Part shown: in pieces, positions 7,539 through 12,476 of the stretch
Layout: the number at the start of each line of letters is the position of its first letter
Position numbering within the stretch: the stretch's first letter is position 1
Assembly (NCBI GenBank): GCA_964530165.1
Contig: CAZGYE010000173.1
Span: 1-12,476 of the forward strand
Source: CAZGYE01 sp964530165
GTDB lineage: Bacteria; Planctomycetota; Planctomycetia; Planctomycetales; Planctomycetaceae
Length of the DNA stretch: 12,476 nt
Direction: 5' to 3'
Translations under genes and position numbers: made by a program
Notes under the pieces: model-generated
Databases searched by the model: none
What the model saw: only the letters and a program-made list of their open reading frames with translations
What the model was told of the DNA's origin: nothing

Positions 7539-7645
7539 TCCTGGCTGCCTGTGGTTCGGCGTTCTGCGCGAAGAGACACACTCCGCGGCCCCGGTCGCAC
7601 GATTGTGCAAGAGCCGATATTCCAAGGCCTTGAGACAAACCGATT

Positions 7646-7674
7646 ATTTTAGGAGAGTCGCTCGAAATTGACAA
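7646..7674 (-). promoter_or_regulatory. Sigma70-type promoter of the ffh-rpsP-trmD-rplS cluster
   Basis: On the minus strand there is a -35 TTGTCA (7669-7674, 5/6), a 17-nt spacer, and a -10 TAAAAT (7646-7651, 5/6). Predicted transcription starts near 7639, giving a leader of about 100 nt before ffh. This is the best promoter match in the window. Confidence 0.65.
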
Positions 7675-7723
7675 CGGCAGCGGCGTCGATTTTCCAGATG
7701 GGGGTGAGCGTCCGCGCAGGAAA

Positions 7724-7754
7724 GAACCCCCGACGGAAGTCCCGGCGGGGGTTC
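7724..7754 (-). terminator. Hairpin terminator after the small lipoprotein gene
   Basis: GAACCCCCG (7724-7732) and CGGGGGTTC (7746-7754) form 9 bp, extended by 3 bp after one mismatch, around a 5-nt loop. On the minus strand the stem is followed by TTTCCT, a short U-tract. It lies 60 nt after the lipoprotein stop and just upstream of the ffh promoter, so it insulates the two units. Confidence 0.75.
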
Positions 7755-7814
7755 AGATTCTTTCGCCAAAGAAATCGATCACAGCCGACTGATCTCGGCG
7801 TCAGACGGAGTGTG

Positions 7815-8084
7815 TTACTCGCCTTCCTTCTTCTCGCCTTCCTTCTTCTCGCTGCTACCTTCCTCGCCTTCCGCCTTTTCGCCTTCCGCCTTCTCGCCTG
7901 CAGTTTCTTCTTCTGTGGTTTCTTCCCCTGCGGCTTCCGTGGGTGCGCCTTCCGTGGGTGCGCCTACTTCAGGTCCCGTGGGTGCCGGGCTCGAGCTGGG
8001 TGCGGGTGAACTACTGTCCTTGTTGCAACCAAGCACGAACATACCGAGGCACAACATCATCAACAGAGCAGTCAGTTTCTTCAT
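7815..8084 (-). CDS. Small low-complexity lipoprotein, function unknown
   Basis: An 89-aa predicted lipoprotein that I cannot assign to a family. The signal peptide runs from MKKLTALL to the lipobox VLGC with lipidated C20. The mature part is almost entirely paired short repeats: SSSPAP twice (24-35), GAPTE twice (41-50), KAEGE twice (65-74) and KKEGE twice (80-89), with Glu/Lys/Ala/Gly predominating. It is therefore likely a disordered, charged surface or periplasmic tether. The ATG at 8084 is chosen because GAGGAA lies 7 nt upstream and the signal peptide begins there; the frame stays open for 33 more codons without a plausible start. It has its own hairpin terminator. A TTGACA/AATAAT pair upstream has a long 19-nt spacer. 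N-terminal features make export confident; function is unknown. Confidence 0.8.
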   Translation of the reverse strand: MKKLTALLMMLCLGMFVLGCNKDSSSPAPSSSPAPTGPEVGAPTEGAPTEAAGEETTEEETAGEKAEGEKAEGEEGSSEKKEGEKKEGE

Positions 8085-8192
8085 TTCGGAGTTCCTCTCG
8101 ACGTGATAAGTGTTTTCCGTTGTCACTTCCCCACCATGGGGCGGCCACACGCTGGGTGCCATTCCACCAAATGTGATCCGCATTCGCCAGCC

Positions 8193-8223
8193 ATTATTCC
8201 CGGTTTCTTGAAAAGTTTGTCAA
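8193..8223 (-). promoter_or_regulatory. Possible promoter of the small lipoprotein gene
   Basis: On the minus strand there is a perfect -35 TTGACA (8218-8223, overlapping the permease stop) and AATAAT (8193-8198), but the spacer is 19 nt, longer than ideal. The gene would then have a leader of about 100 nt. Read-through from the permease is an alternative. Confidence 0.35.
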
Positions 8224-9632
8224 AGCGGGTGAACATCATCACGCGGCCGGCTGATGAAGTACAGCGGCAGACCGAGCAGCAGCAGGACCCAGCCCATCAG
8301 TCCGAACGCCCCGAACTCGCCGACCGCGTACATCGTGGCCGAATACAACATGTAAATACACATATTGCAGAATATCAGCGGTACGACCGGATAAAGCGGA
8401 ACAGAGAAAGGCCGCTGGATGTCTCGATCCTTCTCGCGCAGGACGAACAACGACAACCCGGTCATCAGAAAGAATAACCAAAAAACCGGTGCTGTCGAGA
8501 CCACCAGCGTGTCGAAACCGCCGTGCCCTCGCCAGGAAACGGCGTCCATGCCGAGCCACGTTACAGAGGCATTGATGCTGTTTCGACCCAGATCGCTGCC
8601 GACCACGACGATCATGCCCAAGCTGATGATCGCTTGTGTGACCAGCGCCCAGATCGGAATTCCCAGCCGGGGATGCCAGCGGCCGAGCCAGCCAAACACG
8701 CGATGCTCCGAACCCATCTTCCAGTAAACTCGGGCGCCGGTGAAAATCAGTCCGTTGGCGGCCCCCAGGGCCGAAATCATCACCAACAGGCTCATTGCTT
8801 GTGAACCTCTGGTTCCCAGAGGAAGCTCGAGAACGTCTGCCGCAATCGCCTTGGAAACGCGAGCGCCTTGGAATCCCAGGGCCAGAATATACGCCTCGTT
8901 GACCAGCAGATAAATGACCGTGATGAAAAACGTCCCCAGAATGAGCGCTCGGGGGATGTTCCGCCTGGGATCGCGGACTTCCGCCGCAACGAAAGCGGCG
9001 TCGTTCCAACCGCCGTAGGTGTAGAGCACCAGGATCATCACCAGGCCAAAGGAAGTGGACCCGCTGGTGGTCATCGTGAACGCCTTGGTGTCGCCCCAGA
9101 GGAAGCCCGCCAGCAGGATGCCGCCCAATCCGAGCACCTTGGCGGCGGTCAACAGGTTCTGCGTCCCTTTTCCAAAGAAGACCCCCAGGATGTTCAGGAC
9201 CGACAGAACGCAGACGGCCAAAGCGGCATAAAGACATGCGGCACCGGGATCATGTCCCCAAAGCTTGACGGCATAATCGCCGAAAATGTAGGCCATGGCG
9301 CCGATGCTGGCCGTCAGAATGACCGTCAGTTGGGCCCAACCGAACAGAAAGCCCACCCACTTCCCGTACGCGCGCGTGAGGTAGACAATATCGCCACCCT
9401 CGCGCGGATATGTCGTCGCCAACTCGGCGTAACACAGTGCGCCCACCAGCGAGAGCGCTCCTCCCAGCGCCCAGACCCCCAATGCCATCCAGGGTCCCGA
9501 GACGTTCTTCAAAATGAGGGGCGCGGTCTCGAAAATCCCCGCGCCGATGACGATGCCCACAATGATGCTGATGGCGTCCCACGGGCCGAGCTGCTTCGAG
9601 ACGCCTTCGGGTTGGTCCGGGTCTTGTTTCAT
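8220..9632 (-). CDS. APC-superfamily amino-acid permease
   Basis: A 470-aa inner-membrane transporter with about 12 hydrophobic segments. The family signature of the unwound first helix is present, GIVIGAGIFETAP (26-38). The cytosolic motif YTYGGWNDAAFVAAEVRDP (204-222), followed by RRNIPRAL, is typical of the LAT/SteT-like branch, which exchanges or takes up amino acids. The exact substrate cannot be read from sequence. A role in amino-acid uptake would fit the threonine enzymes elsewhere in the window, but the genes are not linked in an operon. The ATG at 9632 has no Shine-Dalgarno sequence. A promoter-like pair places transcription start 2-3 nt before it, so the message may be leaderless. 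The C-terminus (RPRDDVHPL) is short and cytosolic. Confidence 0.92.
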   Translation of the reverse strand: MKQDPDQPEGVSKQLGPWDAISIIVGIVIGAGIFETAPLILKNVSGPWMALGVWALGGALSLVGALCYAELATTYPREGGDIVYLTRAYGKWVGFLFGWAQLTVILTASIGAMAYIFGDYAVKLWGHDPGAACLYAALAVCVLSVLNILGVFFGKGTQNLLTAAKVLGLGGILLAGFLWGDTKAFTMTTSGSTSFGLVMILVLYTYGGWNDAAFVAAEVRDPRRNIPRALILGTFFITVIYLLVNEAYILALGFQGARVSKAIAADVLELPLGTRGSQAMSLLVMISALGAANGLIFTGARVYWKMGSEHRVFGWLGRWHPRLGIPIWALVTQAIISLGMIVVVGSDLGRNSINASVTWLGMDAVSWRGHGGFDTLVVSTAPVFWLFFLMTGLSLFVLREKDRDIQRPFSVPLYPVVPLIFCNMCIYMLYSATMYAVGEFGAFGLMGWVLLLLGLPLYFISRPRDDVHPL

Positions 9633-9661
9633 CCGAAATCAGTGAATCAAACCGATTTCGG
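9633..9661. promoter_or_regulatory. Inverted repeat flanking the permease -10, candidate operator
   Basis: CCGAAATC (9633-9640) and GATTTCGG (9654-9661) are perfect inverted 8-mers with a 13-bp gap. Their centres are 21 bp apart, two helical turns, as expected for a dimeric regulator. One arm lies at the predicted transcription start and the other in the spacer, so binding would block the promoter. The repeat could instead act as an RNA hairpin if transcription starts further upstream. Confidence 0.45.
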
Positions 9662-9669
9662 GATGTCAA
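9641..9669 (-). promoter_or_regulatory. Promoter of the permease, possibly giving a leaderless mRNA
   Basis: On the minus strand a perfect -35 TTGACA (9664-9669), a 17-nt spacer and an extended -10 TGATTCACT (hexamer at 9641-9646, 3/6) are seen. The predicted start is near 9634, only 2-3 nt before the ATG, consistent with the lack of a ribosome binding site. Confidence 0.5.
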
Positions 9670-9742
9670 GCAGACGGCGTGCCGGGCCGCTCACGGGGGT
9701 CTGGCAACGCATTCTGGCGGTGTTCAGTTTTGGTGGTGGCAG

Positions 9743-9758
9743 GGTTTTGGCCAGAACC
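9743..9758. promoter_or_regulatory. 16-bp near-perfect palindrome in the permease-galM gap
   Basis: GGTTTTGG followed by CCAGAACC pairs at 7 of 8 positions with one T-G. It is symmetric, has no loop, and lies in the divergent intergenic region, so a protein-binding site is possible. No second copy was noticed in the window. Confidence 0.3.
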
Positions 9759-9821
9759 AAATCGCGCCAGTCAAAATGGCTACGCCCTCGCTCGACCACC
9801 TCTAGACGAGAGACATCACGC

Positions 9822-9850
9822 TTGACCGAAGCCGGGGCGTGCTGGAAGAT
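9822..9850 (+). promoter_or_regulatory. Possible promoter of the galM-like gene
   Basis: TTGACC (9822-9827, 5/6), a 17-nt spacer and GAAGAT (9845-9850, 3/6) would start transcription near 9857, about 105 nt before the ATG. The -10 is weak. Confidence 0.25.
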
Positions 9851-9961
9851 ACTACCAATCGTATCGGCAGTAGGTATTTCCGGCTGCCATGCACGCAAAT
9901 CTTGGATGATCCGTTGTTCTTCCGTCGGATCGTCTACCGATCATTCCCAACGAGGCGCCTC

Positions 9962-11200
9962 ATGCATCGGCCGTGTCCGGCAATCCGGTTTCTGACAACC
10001 GCCTGTGTGACCGTCGTACTTGCGGCCTGCGGCGGCAAAGTCCCCGCACCCCATGATCCGTCGCATTCGGTCGACACCGCGGGCAACGGCAACACGGGCG
10101 CCGCGTCTGCACACAGCGACACGACCTCCCCCGGAGAATTTCAGATGGGCATTCAGACTGAGCCGCTCGGCGAAACGAACGATGGACGCCAAATCGACCG
10201 GTACATTCTGCAGAACGCCAACGGCCTGAAGGTTTCGGTCATCAATTTCGGCGCTGTTGTGATGTCGGTCGAGGTCCCCGACCGTGACGGCAACTTCGAG
10301 AACATCACGCTTGGCTTCCGCGACCTCGAAGAATATGAGACAAACGCTCCTTACTTCGGCGCGATCTGCGGCCGGTATGCCAACCGCATCGCCGGGGGCA
10401 AGTTCACTCTGGGAGGCGTCGACTACACGCTGGCCACCAACAACGGGCCGAACCATCTGCACGGCGGGATCAAAGGCTTTCACCAGGCCGTCTGGAATGC
10501 CGAAACTCTGCCGCAAGAGGAGAACTCCGTCGGCGTCAGTCTTACCTACGTCAGCGGCGACGGCGAGGAGGGCTATCCCGGCATGCTCACCACGACGGTC
10601 GTCTACAGCCTCTCCAACGACGATACGCTGACGATCCAGTACACCGCTCACGCTGGAGACAAGGCCACTCCGGTCAACCTCACCAGCCACTGCTACTGGA
10701 ACCTGGGCGGCGCCGGCGCCGGCGATGTCCTGGATCACCAGTTGCTGCTGAACTGCGACCGGTATCTGCCGGTCGACGAGACGCTCATTCCCACCGGCGA
10801 GTTGAAGGACGTCACAGACACACCGATGGACTTCACCGCCCAGCCAGACGGAACGGCTCCGACCATCGGCTCGCGCATTGCCGAAGTCAAGGGGGGCTAC
10901 GATCACTGCTTCGTGATCAACGGCGGGGGCGAAAAGCTGACGTTTGCGGCCCGCATTCACGACCCGAAATCGGGACGAGTGATGGAAATCCACACGACTG
11001 AGCCGGCTCTGCAGTTCTACACCGGCAATTTTCTGGACGGCTCGGATGCCTCAGGCGGCTTCGGCAAACATCACGGGTTTTGTCTGGAGTGCCAACATTT
11101 CCCCGATTCACCGAACCATCCCGACTTCCCCAGCACTATCCTCCAGCCTCGGCAAGTCTACCGACAAACGACCATACACCGCTTCTGGGTCGAGAACTAA
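9962..11200 (+). CDS. galM: Aldose 1-epimerase (mutarotase), predicted lipoprotein
   Basis: Interconverts the alpha and beta anomers of aldoses such as glucose and galactose. The galactose mutarotase core is clear: FGAVVMSVEVPDRDG (96-110), CGRYANRIAGG (136-146), NHLHGG with H167, NLTSHCYWNLGG with H243, GGYDHCF with D314, and CLECQHFPDSPNHP with E376. H167, H243, D314 and E376 correspond to the conserved catalytic and sugar-binding His, His, Asp and Glu of GalM. At 412 aa it is longer than E. coli GalM (346 aa) because of an N-terminal signal peptide with lipobox LAAC (C23) and a Ser/Thr/His-rich linker to about residue 62. The ATG at 9962 is chosen for GAGG 6 nt upstream and for the signal peptide. 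Export implies action on sugars outside the cytoplasm, which is inference. It is not clustered with other galactose genes here. Confidence 0.95.
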   Translation: MHRPCPAIRFLTTACVTVVLAACGGKVPAPHDPSHSVDTAGNGNTGAASAHSDTTSPGEFQMGIQTEPLGETNDGRQIDRYILQNANGLKVSVINFGAVVMSVEVPDRDGNFENITLGFRDLEEYETNAPYFGAICGRYANRIAGGKFTLGGVDYTLATNNGPNHLHGGIKGFHQAVWNAETLPQEENSVGVSLTYVSGDGEEGYPGMLTTTVVYSLSNDDTLTIQYTAHAGDKATPVNLTSHCYWNLGGAGAGDVLDHQLLLNCDRYLPVDETLIPTGELKDVTDTPMDFTAQPDGTAPTIGSRIAEVKGGYDHCFVINGGGEKLTFAARIHDPKSGRVMEIHTTEPALQFYTGNFLDGSDASGGFGKHHGFCLECQHFPDSPNHPDFPSTILQPRQVYRQTTIHRFWVEN

Positions 11201-11234
11201 TCAGTCCCAATCATTCGTAGGCTGTCCTTGTCGT

Positions 11235-11310
11235 ACCCAAACCGGCAACTTGTTGTCGGACTTCGCTGGTTGCACGGCACATGCAACGACGACAAGTCGT
11301 CGGCTTGGGT
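11235..11310. repeat. Imperfect nested hairpin downstream of galM
   Basis: Arms 11235-11258 and 11287-11310 (24 nt each) are inverted with 20 exact pairs, two G-T and two mismatches. Each arm also folds alone: CCGGCAAC-TT-GTTGTCGG on the left (one wobble) and CGACGAC-AA-GTCGTCG on the right (perfect). This is the same design as the 4181-4242 element but with a different sequence. It begins 35 nt after the galM stop and could also act as a transcript end, although no T-run follows. Confidence 0.65.
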
Positions 11311-11341
11311 TTCCATAAATGATCTGGGCAGGTGAAACGGT

Positions 11342-11368
11342 GACGCTTCTAACGCTTATGACGCTCGT
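11342..11368. repeat. Threefold degenerate 9-nt repeat
   Basis: GACGCTTCT, AACGCTTAT and GACGCTCGT stand head to tail and share the core ACGCT. It is a short, imperfect array. Confidence 0.5.
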
Positions 11369-11508
11369 GCCGAATCATCGGCATTCTGTCGATTTTCTCG
11401 ATTGAACCGATTCAACGCGACGAATCAATAGTAGGAAGATGCGTCGACCTCTTTGGGATCGTACGGACGCGGTCTGCAAACCGGCACCGCCAGGCTGAAG
11501 CAACACCG

Positions 11509-12435
11509 ATGATCAAGACTTCAGTGTCATTCGACAGGGCAGCGGTCGGGCAGAGTGGAACGACCGCCTTGGGCCGCCTCGGCGCCGTCTGTGTGTGTTG
11601 GCTCTGTCTGCTGACGCTCGGCTGCCGTCTGACCGCCCCGCAGGCCGGCGGCGGCTTGGAACATCTCGCGGCCGGCCGGCCGTCGCCAGAGCCGCTTCAA
11701 CCGGTCCGGCTGCTGGGAATTGAAACCTGCGCGGATCAGCCATTCACGTTCCAAGACGATTGGCACAGGTACCTGCCCGTGTTGCGTGATGATGCCGTCG
11801 GCCTGGTGAACTGGAACAACGCGGCCGTTTTGGGCGCGGCTCTGGCGGCGGCGATCGGCGTTCGCCAAGACCTCGACGACCAGGTTCGCCAGAACACCGC
11901 CCGGCATCCGGAACGCTGGGGCGATCTGAGCCACACTTTGGGGCAATTCGGCGAGGTGCAATATCAGGTCCCTGTCATACTGGGGCTGTACGCCTACAGC
12001 CTGAAAGCTCAGGATCCCGAACTGCACGCCATGAGCGGCGCGATGCTCAGCGCCTATACCATCAGCGGACTGAGTGACGTGGCCATTAAAGCGATCGCCA
12101 ACACCGATCGGCCCAGCCAAGACTGGAACAGTGGACAGTTCGGCTTCCCGTCGTTTCACACGTCCAGCAGTTTTGCGATCGCGTCGGTGCTGGATGAATA
12201 CTACGGCCCGAAAGCCGGGCTGCCGGCTTACGCTCTGGCCGGTCTGATCGGTTGGAGCCGAATCGACGAGCGAGACCACGACCTCTCCGACGTTCTTTTC
12301 GGGGCGGCATTGGGCTACGTGGTCGGCAAATCGGTTTCACGCGGCCACCTCTTCGGCGACTCCCGAATCCGCCTGCTGCCTTACGTCCACCCCACCGACG
12401 GCACCAGCGGCCTGATGCTCGAGGTCCCGTATTAG
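11509..12435 (+). CDS. PAP2-family phosphatase, predicted lipoprotein
   Basis: A 308-aa member of the PAP2 / type 2 phosphatidic acid phosphatase superfamily, which removes phosphate from lipid or isoprenoid phosphates (or, in some members, haloperoxidase substrates). The three catalytic motifs are intact: KAIANTDRP (K194, R201-P202, the KX6RP motif), PSFH (214-217, with Phe in place of the usual Gly of PSGH) and SRIDERDHDLSD (S250-R251, H257, D261, the SRX5HX3D motif). H217 and H257 are the expected acid and nucleophile. The N-terminus has a hydrophobic stretch ending in LTLGC (C39), a lipobox. A hydrophobic segment at about 103-117 and others in the core suggest membrane association. The ATG at 11509 has no clear ribosome binding site. 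The real substrate cannot be told from sequence. Confidence 0.9.
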   Translation: MIKTSVSFDRAAVGQSGTTALGRLGAVCVCWLCLLTLGCRLTAPQAGGGLEHLAAGRPSPEPLQPVRLLGIETCADQPFTFQDDWHRYLPVLRDDAVGLVNWNNAAVLGAALAAAIGVRQDLDDQVRQNTARHPERWGDLSHTLGQFGEVQYQVPVILGLYAYSLKAQDPELHAMSGAMLSAYTISGLSDVAIKAIANTDRPSQDWNSGQFGFPSFHTSSSFAIASVLDEYYGPKAGLPAYALAGLIGWSRIDERDHDLSDVLFGAALGYVVGKSVSRGHLFGDSRIRLLPYVHPTDGTSGLMLEVPY

Positions 12436-12476
12436 TGGATCGGGAACAGAATCAACAGGCGAGCGGGGGACGTCAG

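Larger units (their letters stand above)
9647..9898 (-). other. Doubtful ORF with helix-turn-helix-like sequence upstream of the permease
   Basis: The gap between the permease (9632) and galM (9962) is 329 nt. On the minus strand it holds a frame open from 9940 to the stop at 9647, with a TTG at 9898 giving 83 aa. The segment from PTADTIGSIF to ASVKRDVSRLEVVERGR (about residues 10-40) reads like the recognition region of a helix-turn-helix domain. It ends 14 nt before the permease ATG in the same direction. Against it: no ribosome binding site, a TTG start, a third-position GC of only about half, and overlap with the permease promoter. It could be a remnant of a regulator, a small real gene, or chance. 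I do not recognise a family. Confidence 0.22.
11201..11508. other. Intergenic region between galM and the PAP2 gene
   Basis: 308 nt without a convincing gene. It holds an imperfect nested hairpin (11235-11310), a threefold 9-nt repeat (11342-11368) and a TTGAA/TTCAA inverted repeat near 11402-11415. A possible 19-codon ORF begins at the ATG at 11439, but its purine-rich stretch abuts the start codon and nothing else supports it. I see no good promoter for the PAP2 gene. Confidence 0.5.

Noticed and set aside
7539..7625. Longer ffh frame with 29 extra residues
   Set aside because: Ffh proteins start at the MLESLSDNL-type N-terminus; the extra part is unlike the family and reaches towards the predicted promoter and transcript start.
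8868..9995. 375-codon plus-strand ORF opposite the permease
   Set aside because: It is a shadow of the permease codons in a GC-rich genome: Gln/Asp/Arg-rich, no family features, no ribosome binding site.
9941..10993. 350-codon minus-strand ORF opposite galM
   Set aside because: It lies antisense to clearly conserved GalM motifs and its composition is that of a mirrored frame.
11439..11498. 19-codon leader-peptide ORF before the PAP2 gene
   Set aside because: The GGAAG abuts the ATG with no spacing and the codons show no regulatory pattern.

Overview
The window (12,476 bp, roughly 58% GC by eye) carries 12 protein-coding genes that can be supported, all chromosomal in character. Three features suggest a Planctomycetes-type bacterium: the ribosomal/SRP cluster encodes S16 and L19 with long acidic tails, several exported proteins have lipoboxes, and the intergenic repeats include GGCAGGCT-type nested palindromes. 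I know such repeats from that phylum and some neighbours, but nothing here proves the taxon. I see no rRNA, tRNA, CRISPR array, transposase, integrase or phage gene.

Layout. (1) 317-2544, plus strand: tdh and kbl overlap by one base and form the two-step threonine-to-glycine pathway. (2) 2622-7538, minus strand, read from right to left: ffh, rpsP, trmD, rplS, yraN and a divergent YchF/OLA1-like P-loop NTPase. This is the widespread SRP / S16 / TrmD / L19 translation cluster, but rimM is absent from its usual place between rpsP and trmD, and rnhB is absent next to yraN. A good sigma70-type promoter precedes ffh, and a weaker possible one precedes rpsP. Two gaps in the cluster hold repeats: a near-perfect 62-bp nested palindrome between rplS and yraN, and a 14-nt tandem repeat in the leader of the NTPase gene. 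(3) 7724-8084, minus: a tiny low-complexity lipoprotein followed by a clear hairpin terminator. (4) 8220-9632, minus: an APC-superfamily amino-acid permease. It has no Shine-Dalgarno sequence, and its promoter-like hexamers lie so close to the ATG that the mRNA may be leaderless. (5) 9962-11200, plus: a GalM-type aldose 1-epimerase with a lipoprotein signal peptide. (6) 11509-12435, plus: a PAP2-family phosphatase, also with a lipobox.

The genes fall into three themes: amino-acid metabolism and transport (threonine breakdown, permease), translation and protein targeting (Ffh, S16, TrmD, L19, YchF-like), and cell-envelope lipoproteins (the small repeat protein, GalM, PAP2).

I did not find a convincing undescribed multi-gene system. 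The observations most worth checking are regulatory or structural: a 12-mer shared by the rpsP and rplS leaders, the palindrome-flanked and possibly leaderless permease start, the nested-hairpin intergenic repeats, a helix-turn-helix-like ORF just upstream of the permease, and an Asp-to-Glu change at the catalytic position of TrmD.
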